From the NCBI RefSeq assembly GCF_001642575.1, contig NZ_LXNG01000019.1, positions 1 to 64,000 of the forward strand: DNA of 64,000 nt, given 5' to 3'. The notes under the pieces are model-generated. The model was not told the DNA's origin and did no database searches. It was given only the letters and a program-made list of their open reading frames with translations. This DNA comes from Xanthomonas floridensis (GTDB lineage: Bacteria; Pseudomonadota; Gammaproteobacteria; Xanthomonadales; Xanthomonadaceae). The translations under genes and the position numbers were made by a program. Within the stretch, counting starts at the first letter, position 1. Every line of letters begins with the position of its first letter. Below, piece by piece: positions 1-8,963 of the stretch.

Positions 1-147
1 TGCCGTGGGGAAGGTGTGCCTGTAGCAGGGGCAACACCGCGCACATGCGCCGGAAACGGCCAAAAACCGCAGGCCTGAGCGTCATTGGCGCGACCGATGC
101 GGCTTACCTCATCCTCCGATGGCGTTGTTCAGACCTTCCCTAATGCC

Positions 148-2043
148 CTATCGAGTGGGCGCGCCTTGAGTCGGTTCGCTCATCCCGCGTGCCAGTTCTT
201 GCTGTTGGGCAACTGCGCGTTCCTGGGCGATGGTTTGATTGGCGGCCAGCAGCTTCTGGTCCGACTGTTCAACCGGCGTACGGATCGCCTGATCGATGTC
301 CACATGCACCCGCTTGTGTGCAGGGTCATCCAGCCGTCCCTCCACTGCAAACACGTTGCCGGTCTTGCCCATCACCACATGGTCCACGCGGCTCAGCGCG
401 TTGTCTGCCAGCGACCGGTCGCCTGCACCCGGATAGGCATCGCGGTTGTCCTTGCACACCGCCAAGAGACTGCGGCTGACACGCTCGCTCATCGCGTCGT
501 AGGGCTTGCCCACGCTTTCATCGATCTTGCGCACGCCACTGCGGATCTGCTCCAGCATGGTGTGGTCGGGGTGCGCGGGATCGTCAGGGCCACGCAGCGC
601 GGTTGACGCAGGCGCGCTGGGCACCACCGGCACATGGGTATGGTCCTGCGCCGGACTCACGCTGCCATCTTGGGTGTGATCGAAATGGTGCAGGGTGGGC
701 GGCGCGGTGCTGCTGTCGTGGTACGGAAACGGCGTCTTGTTGGCGCCCCGGTCCAGGCCTTCGTTCTCGATTAGGCGCTCCTTCAAGCCCAACGCCGCCA
801 TATCGATGGTCACCTTTGGCCGGGAGCCCTGATACAACACGTTCGCCTTGTCTTCGGCCTGCACGATCTGCTCCACAGCCCAAACCCCGTAGTAGTTGGG
901 GTAGTCCGCAGTTGGCTGCAGTTGCCCGGCCTGATTGCGGTGCTCGCCAAGCCCCACCGGGCGTTGACCTGGCTGCGCGTAAAGCGGTGAAGGCCGATCA
1001 AAATAATGCTGCCCCATCGCCGCGATGTTTCCCGGCGTCTGTGAAAGGCTGCCGTCTTGGTTGAAGGCAAGATTCGGCTTCGCTATCGCCCCGGCGGGAT
1101 TTGCAGGGTCCCTTGATATGAAGTCCATCTGCCTTGTGGTTCGGGCGGCCATCATCAAGTCCAAGCCGTTCGCAGCGGGGTTAAGCTGCTTCTCGCGGCT
1201 CAGCAAAGCGTTCCAACCCGCAATCTCTGCCTTCGCCTCGTCTTCCCATCCCGCCTGAATATAGGCCGCCAGTTCATCTGTATAGTCATGTACCGGGCCG
1301 GCGACCTTGGCTTGACGATCAACATCAGCTAAGAATTGTGCTGTTGCTTGAGTCTTGGCCTTGTGGTTAAAACTGTGCTGTATTTCATGGCCTAAGACGA
1401 ATGTGAGATCTTGTGGGTTGAAGCGCCCGCCCGGTGTGGAGGGTGATGCCGACTGCAGTCCAATCGTGGGCAGGTTCATGACCTTTTGATTTCCGTCATA
1501 CGTCCCTCCGGCAGCAACGCTAGGCCCAACGAAACCAAATCCTTCAAGTTGAGCTCTTTGCGGATGGCTCTTATCGGATGTATCGATAGTCGTAGCAGCT
1601 TTCTTGATCTCGTCCGCAAGGTAGGGTGACTTGTTGATGCTCGACTGAAGGTTGTCGAGCATGTCTTGCGTGACCGGATGATGGTTCCTGGCTGAGTCCT
1701 GATACGTGCTGTGAGCGAACGACACCGACATCTGCTGAACCTGCAATACAGCTTTCAAATCGGCTGTTGCCGCAGTGCTAGATGGCTGCAGGCTTGCTGC
1801 AGGTAGCGTAACGACCCCGCTCTGCTTATCGTAGGTTCCTGTCAAATTTGGCTGCGGGTCATTCGCAGCTTGCACAGCGAAACCTCGAAGCTGCCCGGCC
1901 TGCGCTTGCTGTTCAAACTGAGCGAGCAACTTGGAATCGGAAGCTAGCGCATTGCGGACCTGTGCTACTTGGTCGCCACTGACGCCTTGCCCAGCAGACA
2001 ACTGTGAGAGCGCGGCTTCCAGCTGTGGGCTTGGCTTGGCCAT
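148..2043 (-). CDS. XVIPCD-containing T4SS effector, HExxH metallopeptidase-like
   Basis: A 631-residue protein with the layout of a Xanthomonas type IV secretion antibacterial effector. An HExxH zinc-protease motif (GHEIQHSF) has its histidines at 219 and 223, and a Glu-rich helix near 265-275 (EAKAEIAGWN) could supply the third ligand. The last ~140 residues (from about 491) match the XVIPCD secretion signal: an RVDHVVM segment near 552, then FAVEG and DPAHKRVHVD, then a Gln-rich tail. Two short stretches, TGTYDKQSGVVTLPA (68-82) and GGTYDGNQKVMNLPT (179-193), look like an internal duplication. The start has a strong AGGAGA site and lies 20 bp after the immunity gene's stop. XVIPCD function and VirD4 delivery are known for the family; peptidase activity on a periplasmic target is inferred. 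The 5' half is visibly less GC-rich than neighbouring genes. Confidence 0.85.
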   Translation of the reverse strand: MAKPSPQLEAALSQLSAGQGVSGDQVAQVRNALASDSKLLAQFEQQAQAGQLRGFAVQAANDPQPNLTGTYDKQSGVVTLPAASLQPSSTAATADLKAVLQVQQMSVSFAHSTYQDSARNHHPVTQDMLDNLQSSINKSPYLADEIKKAATTIDTSDKSHPQRAQLEGFGFVGPSVAAGGTYDGNQKVMNLPTIGLQSASPSTPGGRFNPQDLTFVLGHEIQHSFNHKAKTQATAQFLADVDRQAKVAGPVHDYTDELAAYIQAGWEDEAKAEIAGWNALLSREKQLNPAANGLDLMMAARTTRQMDFISRDPANPAGAIAKPNLAFNQDGSLSQTPGNIAAMGQHYFDRPSPLYAQPGQRPVGLGEHRNQAGQLQPTADYPNYYGVWAVEQIVQAEDKANVLYQGSRPKVTIDMAALGLKERLIENEGLDRGANKTPFPYHDSSTAPPTLHHFDHTQDGSVSPAQDHTHVPVVPSAPASTALRGPDDPAHPDHTMLEQIRSGVRKIDESVGKPYDAMSERVSRSLLAVCKDNRDAYPGAGDRSLADNALSRVDHVVMGKTGNVFAVEGRLDDPAHKRVHVDIDQAIRTPVEQSDQKLLAANQTIAQERAVAQQQELARGMSEPTQGAPTR

Positions 2044-2063
2044 GTCTTATTCTCCTGAGTGAC

Positions 2064-2717
2064 CTAGCGCCCGTTCAATGTGCCAATCGACTTGACACAA
2101 AGCTGCGTTGGTTCGCGGTCATTCAAATTCTGAGTGATCACCGATATGACGATGTTTCCCCCAGCACCATTGTTAGCGAGCTTTGTATAACGCCAGTCTT
2201 CTATCTGACCAATCGGGCCATAGGTGGGGGCAGCATCAAAGCCCATCGCTCGGAGTGCTTTGTCAAAGTGATTGAAATCCAGCGAACATATCGCGAACAT
2301 GCTCGCCCCATCATCTGCGCTGTTCTGAAATGTCAGGTCGACGCCTTTCAACAAAGAAGGAGACTCTGGCACGTACGTGAAAGCATATCGCCAACCATCA
2401 GCCAGATCCGCGCTCCAGTATCCCACCGCCAGTCGTCCTGCTTCTGGCTTTTTCAACGTGATTCCCATTACGTCCCGAATGCGCTCAGGACTTAGGTCAT
2501 CACGAGACTTCAGCCCCTCGATCAGCTTTAAGAACCGATTGCCGATTTCCTCAACGCTTAGCGTAATTCTGTCGGCCGTGACGGCCTCCGGCAAGGTCAT
2601 GTCAGCGTGCTCCTTCGCAAGCGGCTTCGAGGGTTGGGACACTGTATGAGCACAAGCGCCCAGTGCAGGAACATTGAGTGCGGTTAGGAAGAGCAGGGCG
2701 GCTCGGGAGAAGCGCAT
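2064..2717 (-). CDS. Putative T4SS immunity lipoprotein (X-Tfi type)
   Basis: A 217-residue lipoprotein immediately upstream of, and co-oriented with, the XVIPCD effector. The chosen ATG gives MRFSRAALLFLTALNVPALG followed by a lipobox cysteine (LGAC), and an AGGA site sits 7 nt upstream. The reading frame stays open to 2789, but that extension would bury the signal peptide. The mature part has no family I recognise. In xanthomonads, T4SS effectors are encoded beside periplasmic lipoproteins that neutralise them, so position, export signal and tight spacing support an immunity role. No direct proof of binding can be read from sequence. Confidence 0.75.
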   Translation of the reverse strand: MRFSRAALLFLTALNVPALGACAHTVSQPSKPLAKEHADMTLPEAVTADRITLSVEEIGNRFLKLIEGLKSRDDLSPERIRDVMGITLKKPEAGRLAVGYWSADLADGWRYAFTYVPESPSLLKGVDLTFQNSADDGASMFAICSLDFNHFDKALRAMGFDAAPTYGPIGQIEDWRYTKLANNGAGGNIVISVITQNLNDREPTQLCVKSIGTLNGR

Positions 2718-2893
2718 CAGCAGATCCTGAGAGATGAGGTGTGAAGCATACAGTGTGTCATTAGACGGTTCGTTCATAGGTCGCCTCAAGCTGCCCTACA
2801 ACAGTCAGTTGAAGCAAAGCTATTATGTCCGCTACTTTTACCGCGACAAAGCTATTTTTCACACAGCAGGATGCATCCCGGGAGAACCTAAGC

Positions 2894-3316
2894 ATGATGC
2901 TTGAAAGAATCAAATTTCCCTTCATTTACATACTTGAGCTGCTGATCTGGTTGCCATTGCTCATCTCTTTTGACGTCGTCACCCAGTTTCTTTCATCCAA
3001 GCCCGTCGCCGATCTCGACCTTCAAGGTAAGTCCCTGCCAGCCACTTGGGAAGCTGCGGTTCCCAGCCACGGCAAGTTCTTGCAGGGCTATCTCATCTCC
3101 CATCATCCCGTTGCATTCGCATGTGGCGCAGCGGCAATGATCGGCTTGGGGTCCCTGCTATACCGTGTTAATCGGGCACAGGTGGCGCAGCGCGCCGCGG
3201 CTGGCACTGATGGGCGCAGGCATCATGCCATTGCGAATGGACTTGTTTTCGCTACGCTGGCGCTTATCGGCTATGTCTTCCTGACACGGTTCTGGGTCGG
3301 TACCAGCGCGGTCTAA
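2894..3316 (+). CDS. Small inner-membrane protein of unknown function
   Basis: About 140 residues. A hydrophobic helix near the N-terminus (FPFIYILELLIWLPLLISF) and two more (around residues 70-90 and 110-130) suggest three membrane spans, with a soluble loop containing SKPVADLDLQGK between the first and second. The frame opens at 2825, but the ATG at 2894 has a GGGAGA site about 8 nt upstream and leads straight into the first helix, so I prefer it. It is divergent from the immunity lipoprotein gene. I do not recognise a family. Confidence 0.6.
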   Translation: MMLERIKFPFIYILELLIWLPLLISFDVVTQFLSSKPVADLDLQGKSLPATWEAAVPSHGKFLQGYLISHHPVAFACGAAAMIGLGSLLYRVNRAQVAQRAAAGTDGRRHHAIANGLVFATLALIGYVFLTRFWVGTSAV

Positions 3317-3596
3317 CGATGCCTGACGGGATCGTGTCTGATCTGCGTTCGGCACTTCAACAGGGACTGGCCATCACATCGAGGCCGAAAGACACCGGGT
3401 AGTTTCCTTGGCAAATTCACGTCGTTGCGGTGCTCCCAATCACCGGCGCCATCGAATGAGCGTCGATGACAGGGTCTCGTTTTCCGCAGTGGTACTCTTT
3501 GCGCCAGCCCAGTCCGGGACTGCGGCAGCAAGCTCTTCCACGCGACAGTCAAGTCAACCTTGCTTCGCACTTGGCCGATCCTCGGAGTCAGGCGCC

Positions 3597-4004
3597 ATGT
3601 CAGACATGCTCGTCAACATCGACGTCAATGATCTTGAAGCTGCCGAGCGCTTCTACTGCGCGGCGTTTGCACTTCGCCCCGCACGCCGGTTCGGTGCAGA
3701 TGCGGTTGAACTCATTGGCGGCTCCTCCACGCTGTATCTTCTGGCCAAGCAGGAAGGAACCCCGGCATTTCCAGGCGCGCAGCTAGCGCGCTCTTATGCG
3801 CGACACTGGACGCCGGTCCACTTGGACTTCGTTGTAGACAACCTTGAGCAGGCGGTTGAGCAGTCGATCGCCGCCGGCGCTACGCAAGAGACAGTGATTC
3901 GCGACAACGCATGGGGGCGCATTGCGCTGATGGCAGATCCGTTCGGGCATGGCTATTGCCTGCTTGAATTCAGTGCTGCTGGCTATGACGCGATAGCGTC
4001 TTGA
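3597..4004 (+). CDS. VOC (glyoxalase/bleomycin resistance) family protein
   Basis: A 135-residue single-domain vicinal-oxygen-chelate protein. It has the paired beta-alpha-beta-beta-beta units: LVNIDVNDLEAAERFYCAAF at the N-terminus, then HLDFVVDNLEQAVEQSIAAG, and the closing strand DPFGHGYCLLEF. The ATG at 3597 follows a GGAG site by 9 nt. Earlier in-frame starts (from 3408) would add a non-conserved, Ser-rich stretch. The family covers glyoxalases, dioxygenases and antibiotic-binding proteins, so the substrate cannot be assigned. Confidence 0.8.
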   Translation: MSDMLVNIDVNDLEAAERFYCAAFALRPARRFGADAVELIGGSSTLYLLAKQEGTPAFPGAQLARSYARHWTPVHLDFVVDNLEQAVEQSIAAGATQETVIRDNAWGRIALMADPFGHGYCLLEFSAAGYDAIAS

Positions 4005-4139
4005 CGGTCGTGTGTCGAATCATCCGCCCAAGTTGGGCCCATCGTGCGGGCGTGGGCCATGTGCAAAGCCGCAGGCGCGCCCCGCCAATCGCTCAAGCCG
4101 CACCCGCCTGGCGGGTACGCTCACCTGGTGTTTGACTGC

Positions 4140-4682
4140 ATGGACACAATCGCGCGCTCTTCGGCACCGCATGACCTGGGCGATCGCATCCTCAAGGTGA
4201 ATCACGCCGGCGAGCATGGCGCCATCAGCATCTATAGCGGGCAGATCTTCATGGCGCGCTTGACCGCACCCGGCCTGGTCGATGAACTCAAGGCGTTCCG
4301 TTCGCACGAGCAGCGCCATCGTTCCATCTTTTGGGCGGAGTTGCGCCGTCGTCACCGCCCACGCTGTCGCAGCTATTGGCTTTGCGGCTTCGGTGGCCTG
4401 GTCCTTGGCCTCATCACGGGTCTTATGGGATCCGGCGCCATCGCGGCCACGACGGTGGCGGTGGAGAGCGTCGTACTCCGGCACCTGCAACAGCAGCTGG
4501 TGGCGTTGCAGCGGAGTGACCACGCCGCTGTCGCTGCGATCTCTTCCATCGTTGCGGAGGAGCAGCAGCACCACGATCACTCCGCCAGCCACGTCCAGGC
4601 GGGCACGTTCTGGCCCTGGCTGCTGTCGCCCATCGTGTCCGCCTCCACGGAGGCCGTCATCTGGTTGGGTATGCGGCGATGA
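4140..4682 (+). CDS. COQ7-family di-iron hydroxylase-like protein
   Basis: A 180-residue protein of the COQ7/demethoxyubiquinone hydroxylase family. The di-iron ligands are recognisable: Glu in HAGEHGA (about 25), HEQRH (Glu57, His60), Glu in VAVESVV (about 107) and EEQQHHD (Glu139, His142). The central segment (GFGGLVLGLITGLMGSGAIA) would lie on or in the membrane. The start at 4140 puts DRILKVNHAGEHGA at the usual distance from the N-terminus; longer versions from 4044 or 4059 are possible, and the ribosome-binding site is weak for all. A role in ubiquinone ring hydroxylation is known for the family. Whether this copy serves that pathway is inferred. Confidence 0.75.
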   Translation: MDTIARSSAPHDLGDRILKVNHAGEHGAISIYSGQIFMARLTAPGLVDELKAFRSHEQRHRSIFWAELRRRHRPRCRSYWLCGFGGLVLGLITGLMGSGAIAATTVAVESVVLRHLQQQLVALQRSDHAAVAAISSIVAEEQQHHDHSASHVQAGTFWPWLLSPIVSASTEAVIWLGMRR

Positions 4683-4755
4683 CCTTGCCGACGAAAAGGG
4701 CCGAACCCGCCCGTACGTGCTGTGTCCCTCCGATTGCCTGGTATGCAGGCCGCAG

Positions 4756-5105
4756 ATGAGCGACACCCGCTGCAAGGAACTTTGGTACACCGGTCCAAAC
4801 GATGAGCAACTCTGTGCGCTCATCAACGATAGGAGGGGCTGGCTGATGTATCTGCGCGACCCCGAGGGTGTAGGCTTTAGTTCTCGCAACCCAGATTATG
4901 ACGGCCCGGCTGATGCGACCATCGACTACGTTCTTTCCAATGGCCAGGTAGATAGCTATCCGGCGGCGTGGGCCTACCCAACCGAGATCGTCATGAAGGC
5001 CGTCGAGCACTTCATCCTGACGGGCCTCGCTGCCCCCTTCGTGCGGTGGCACAACGACGCTGGCGACGGCCAGGATCCGCCCTTGGAGTCCACCAGACAA
5101 CGTGG
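4756..5105 (+). pseudogene. Imm1-family immunity protein, damaged at its 3' end
   Basis: The translation from the ATG at 4756 contains the typical Imm1 core: RRGWLMYLRDPEGVGFSSRN, then YVLSNGQVDSYPAAWAYPTE and EHFILTGLAAPFVRWHND. Imm1 proteins usually end just after this tryptophan motif. Here no stop follows, and the frame runs on to 5592 through the whole opposite-strand gene, so the natural 3' end seems lost. The N-terminus is also shorter than I expect for the family. Imm1 proteins protect against polymorphic or contact-dependent toxins, but no toxin gene lies beside it. It could still be expressed with a junk extension. The exact 3' boundary is a guess. Confidence 0.5.
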
Positions 5106-5115
5106 TCAAACGCGC

Positions 5116-5562
5116 TCACCCACCCTGACACCGCTGCCACCCACCCGCGGCAGCCGACACCTGCTCCCATCCATTGCGCAGCCGCTTCATCGCTTGCCCG
5201 CCCACGCAGGCGTAACCCAGTTGTTTGGCCTCTGCCGTGCCCAGGCCCGGCAGCGCGATGATGGAGTCCGACGGAGCGGGGCGCCCCTGGCTGCGCGCCT
5301 CGTGACGCAGCATCATGTTTTCGATGCCCTGGCAGTAACCCACCATGCCCGGATGCGGGTGCGCGCGGTATTTTTCGCAATTGAACGGCGTGGTGTCGCG
5401 CGCCATCGCGTTGTACGGTTGCCGCGTTGGCGGGATGTATTTGCTCGTGGCCTTGCCCGTGGCCGAGCGCATGCTCTGCGCCGGCGCGACCTGTACGCAC
5501 GCGAGAATGCACAGCGCCGTCAGCGTCAGCGCGACACGGCGCGCAATGGTGATCCTGTCCAT
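5116..5562 (-). CDS. Small secreted protein of unknown function
   Basis: 148 residues beginning with a signal peptide (MDRITIARRVALTLTALCIL, then ACVQVAPAQS). The ATG at 5562 has an excellent site, GGGGGA, 6 nt upstream, so the in-frame ATG at 5583 is unlikely. The mature part has four cysteines (motifs NCEKYR, GYCQGIE, YACVGG and a final QRCQGG), suggesting periplasmic disulfides. No catalytic motif or family was recognised. It faces the decayed Imm1 gene, whose unterminated frame crosses it. Confidence 0.65.
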   Translation of the reverse strand: MDRITIARRVALTLTALCILACVQVAPAQSMRSATGKATSKYIPPTRQPYNAMARDTTPFNCEKYRAHPHPGMVGYCQGIENMMLRHEARSQGRPAPSDSIIALPGLGTAEAKQLGYACVGGQAMKRLRNGWEQVSAAAGGWQRCQGG

Positions 5563-5840
5563 GGTGTTCCCCCTTGTCCGCACCGATCCTAGCCCACGCG
5601 TTGGCGATGCGGGTGGTTCAGTCCGCTTGGTGCTCAGGGCCGTCTCTGACGTCTGTCGCCGCTACGACACAACGATGTCGCGACGCAAGGTCGCCCAACG
5701 CAATCGTGTGCGCGGCAACCACATGCGGACATCGTCCTGCGGCGCAGCAAGTACAGCGATCAGCGCAGCCGATGACGCATATCGACGCGCCGCATGGGGC
5801 GAGGCGGGTACCACGGCGTGTTCTCCACGACAAAACGTCT

Positions 5841-6236
5841 ATGCCATCATCGGCACCGGCATCGCCGCCCACAAACACGCACGCAAAGGTCAGTCACGCA
5901 CCCATGGGAAAGCCGCACACTCCGGACACCGCTGCATGCGATGTCGAAGCGCTGATCAAACTGATCGAAGGACGCTGGAAACTGGTGTTGCTGTTCCACT
6001 TGTTCGACGGGCAGGTGCAGCGTTACTCCGATCTGGAACGCCTGGTCCCCGGCATCTCGCAAAAGATGCTGGCCCAGCAACTGCGCCAGCTCGAACGCGA
6101 CGGCCTGGTGCTACGCACCGTGTATGCGCAAGTGCCGCCGCAGGTGGATTACCGCCTCACCGCATGGGGCCAGGCACTGTGCCCCGCACTGGAGGCCATG
6201 CTCACCTGGGGCGAGGCGCGCAACGCGACGGGTTGA
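5841..6236 (+). CDS. HxlR-family transcriptional regulator
   Basis: A winged-helix regulator of about 131 residues. The HxlR core is clear: IEGRWKLVLLFHLFDG, RYSDLERLVPGISQKMLAQQ, LRQLERDGLVLRTVYAQVPP, then VDYRLTAWGQAL. The start is uncertain. An ATG at 5904 would give a compact family-length protein, 5841 adds a Pro/Ser-rich tail, and the frame stays open from 5574; none has a strong ribosome-binding site. HxlR proteins usually sense aldehydes or redox-active compounds and control a neighbour. The nearest gene is a convergent MFS transporter. Confidence 0.75.
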   Translation: MPSSAPASPPTNTHAKVSHAPMGKPHTPDTAACDVEALIKLIEGRWKLVLLFHLFDGQVQRYSDLERLVPGISQKMLAQQLRQLERDGLVLRTVYAQVPPQVDYRLTAWGQALCPALEAMLTWGEARNATG

Positions 6237-6377
6237 GCGTTGGGCCGCTCTACCGGTATGGGCGAGGTGCATCGCATCAGTTGGGTTATGCCCACCGCGC
6301 ATGGTTTGCCGATTGCGATCATCCCTGCCGGGTAGGGCGCTATGCCACCGCGCATGGCATGCATTTCCCACCTCACA

Positions 6378-7583
6378 TCACGCCGAGGTTGCTGGCCGCT
6401 TGCGCCACAACGGCATCAGCGCGACCAACCCAAGCACTGGGCCAGGCAGCAGCACCCACGCGATATGCAGCCCCAATGCGTCCACATACCGCGTGGTCAC
6501 GCCGATCGCCATCACCGTGATCGCAAAGCCAATCGCGTTCTGCATCGACAACGCGCTGCCCACGATGGCAGGCGGGCATGCACGTGCAGCCAGTGCGGAA
6601 AACTGCGGTGAGTCCGCCACCACGCTGGCGCCCCACACCAGCATCAACGCCAGTGCCGCATGGCCCGACTGCGCACCCAGCCACGGAAACGCCAGGCAAC
6701 ACAGTGCCGACATCAGCAACGCCAGTGCTGCCACGCGCGCGCTGCCGATGCGCGCACTCAACTGCCCGCCCAGCACGCAGCCCACCGCCCCTGCGGCAAT
6801 CACTGCAAACGCCAACGTGGCCGTGCTCACCCCAAGCGCCTGCGCCAATCCGGCGCGCGCGATCAGCAGCGGCGTCAGCGTCCACATCGCATACAACTCC
6901 CACATATGGCCGAAGTAACCGAACGTGGCCGCGCGAAAGTCCTTCAACGAAAACGCCTGCAATACCGCGCCGAACGCCAGCGTGCCGCCCACCCGAGCCG
7001 GTGCAGCCGCGCCTTGCCCCAGGCGCAGGATCATTACCGCCGCAATCACTGCCAGGAGCGATGCCACCACCATCGGCGTCTGCCACGGCAACGCGCCACC
7101 CGCCGCCTTGATGCCTTGCGGCAATGCCGTGCCCAACGTCAGCATGCCGACCAGCCACGCCAGCGCCTTGCCCGCATGCTGCGGCGCCCACTGCACGACC
7201 AGCTTCATCCCGATGGGGTAAATGCCGGACAGGCATAGCCCCACCGCAAAACGCCACACCATTCCGGTGGCGACATCGCTGGCAACTAGCGCAAAACCCA
7301 GATTGCACGCCGCCCCGGCGACAGCGCAGCTGGCAAAGATGCGGCTGGCCGCAAACCGGTCGGCCAACCCGCTCAGCGCAAAGCTCAACGTGCCCAGGAT
7401 GAAGCCCACCTGCGTGGCCATGGTCAGCCACCCGATTGCCGCTGCACCCACGCCCCATTGCCGCATCAAGTCGTCGGCCGCGCTATTGGCCGAAAACCAT
7501 AACGAAGTGCCCAGCAACTGCGCCACGATAATCACCAGCAGCGCAGTGCTGGATCGCATGGGTGCTGGCACTGCGTACGTCAT
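6378..7583 (-). CDS. MFS transporter
   Basis: About 401 residues with twelve predicted membrane helices, starting VIIVAQLLGTSLWFSANSAA. The inter-helix motif GLADRFAASR between helices 2 and 3 corresponds to MFS motif A. I prefer the ATG at 7583, 8 nt after AAGG; the frame continues to an ATG at 7613. This subgroup (TSLWFSxNS near helix 1) is often annotated as a CynX/NimT-like or general MFS permease. The substrate is unknown. It is convergent with the HxlR gene, so co-regulation is possible but not shown. Confidence 0.8.
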   Translation of the reverse strand: MTYAVPAPMRSSTALLVIIVAQLLGTSLWFSANSAADDLMRQWGVGAAAIGWLTMATQVGFILGTLSFALSGLADRFAASRIFASCAVAGAACNLGFALVASDVATGMVWRFAVGLCLSGIYPIGMKLVVQWAPQHAGKALAWLVGMLTLGTALPQGIKAAGGALPWQTPMVVASLLAVIAAVMILRLGQGAAAPARVGGTLAFGAVLQAFSLKDFRAATFGYFGHMWELYAMWTLTPLLIARAGLAQALGVSTATLAFAVIAAGAVGCVLGGQLSARIGSARVAALALLMSALCCLAFPWLGAQSGHAALALMLVWGASVVADSPQFSALAARACPPAIVGSALSMQNAIGFAITVMAIGVTTRYVDALGLHIAWVLLPGPVLGLVALMPLWRKRPATSA

Positions 7584-8001
7584 CGAATGGGCCTTATGGG
7601 TGCGCATCGCCATCTTGGTCGCGGACGCCGAGCTGAAGGTACGTCATGCCTGGTGTCTACGGCTGCCGGCATGGCGCGGGACCCCATCAGACGCGGTCGT
7701 GTCGTGGCGATGAGCTTACTGCAGGTGCCTGCCCGCCGCTCTCGCTCGCGAGCCGATGAGGTGTGCCTGGACCTATGAGGCTGCAGCACCCCGAAAAGAT
7801 GCCGGCGAAGCTCCCTCGATCGTCAGAGGCGGGAACGAAGGCTCTCCCGGCCCTGCCGCGCCCGCCGCCGGACGGTCCACATGGCGGCAGGCAGTCAGTG
7901 CACGCGCATGTCCAATTCCGTACAGTCCGTTCGTCGTTGTTGCAAGGCTGTCTTCCTGCCCACCACGTATCGCTCCTGCCGGGGCGCACAAGGAAACTGC
8001 A
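7584..8001. other. Intergenic region, no gene recognised
   Basis: About 400 bp between the MFS gene and the reductase gene, which are divergently transcribed. It must hold both promoters. The open frames here have no recognisable protein features. I see no clear operator palindrome. Confidence 0.4.
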
Positions 8002-8625
8002 ATGCGCGAGCTGAAATTGATGATGTCGGTATCGTTGGACAGCTTTGTCAGCGGGCCGGATGGCGAGGTGGACTGGATATTCAGCGGCGACCAGGAGGCG
8101 ATTGCCTGGAAGGTCGCCACTGCGTGGGAGGCCAGCCTGCACATCATGGGCAGCCGTGTGTTCGCAGGAATGGCCTCGTTCTGGCCGACCGCCGACTCGC
8201 CGTTTGCGCCGCCGATGAACCAGATCCCCAAGGCGGTATTTTCTGCGCAGGGCGCGGGAGTGCTGGAAGCGGCCGTCTCCGTGCTCGCGGCGGCGCAGGC
8301 ACAGGCCGCTGCTACCGGCGTGCCATTGCAGGCTGGCGCCCGGAGTTGGTCGCAGGCCTATGTGGCCAGTGGCGATCTTGCCGAGGAGGTGGCCAGGCTC
8401 AAGGCACAGGGCGACAAACCGATCATCGCCCATGGCGGTGCGGCGTTTGCGCGCAGTTTGATTGCGCACAATCTTGTGGATGAGTATGTCTTGGGCGTGT
8501 ACCCGATCGTGCTGGGCAAGGGCTTGCCGATCTTCGATGGCCTGCCCACCCCACGTCCGCTGACGCTGGTCGGTACCAAGACCTTCCCCAGCGGATTCAT
8601 GGCGCAAACGTATCGGCCGGTGTGA
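8002..8625 (+). CDS. RibD C-terminal/dihydrofolate reductase family protein
   Basis: A 207-residue Rossmann-like reductase. It begins with the family's typical strand (RELKLMMSVSLDSFVSGPDG), has a HIMGSRVFAGM turn where the cofactor-binding loop lies, and ends with KPIIAHGGAAFARSLIAHNL, VDEYVLGVYPIVLGKGLPIF and a final beta strand. An AAGGA site precedes the ATG by about 7 nt. Members of this group are small oxidoreductases related to RibD and DHFR, often of unknown substrate. It stands alone. Confidence 0.85.
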   Translation: MRELKLMMSVSLDSFVSGPDGEVDWIFSGDQEAIAWKVATAWEASLHIMGSRVFAGMASFWPTADSPFAPPMNQIPKAVFSAQGAGVLEAAVSVLAAAQAQAAATGVPLQAGARSWSQAYVASGDLAEEVARLKAQGDKPIIAHGGAAFARSLIAHNLVDEYVLGVYPIVLGKGLPIFDGLPTPRPLTLVGTKTFPSGFMAQTYRPV

Positions 8626-8729
8626 GCAAGTGCGTCAGCGTCAGTGCTGGTACGTCGCGGCTGGCAGCGAGCGCACAGCGGGGACGGCGTCTGCCGCGCG
8701 ATGAGGGTTGCCGCGATGACAGCCCTGCT

Positions 8730-8963
8730 TAGAGCGTGTTATGTACTTTGAGGTGAGTGCGAAGCGTCCTGTGGCGCGTCGAGACAAGGCGCGCAACGCG
8801 GTATCGGCGCGCCACAGGGCGCTTCCCGGAGGGTTGGCCGTCAGCGGCACGGAGCCGGCGCCGCGCGGCTTGCCTTGGCGCCAGCCAAGCCGGCGCCACG
8901 CAGCACCCGCTCCGCACCGCTGACGGCCAACGCATCTCATCTCAAAGTGCATAACACGCTCTA
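8730..8963. repeat. MITE-like element with 28-bp terminal inverted repeats
   Basis: A 234-bp unit bounded by TAGAGCGTGTTATG...ACTTTGAG on the left (8730-8757) and its reverse complement on the right (8936-8963), matching at 26 of 28 positions. Inside are two further inverted-repeat pairs: 8761-8778 with 8808-8825 (18 bp, near-perfect), and 8833-8847 with 8917-8931 (15 bp, perfect). No coding region fits inside. The layout is that of a non-autonomous transposable element or a large extragenic palindrome. No target-site duplication is obvious. The right end supplies the stop codon of the DoxX-like gene. Confidence 0.8.

Noticed and set aside
85..606. A 173-codon plus-strand frame at the left edge
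   Set aside because: It lies opposite the XVIPCD coding region and has no protein-like features.
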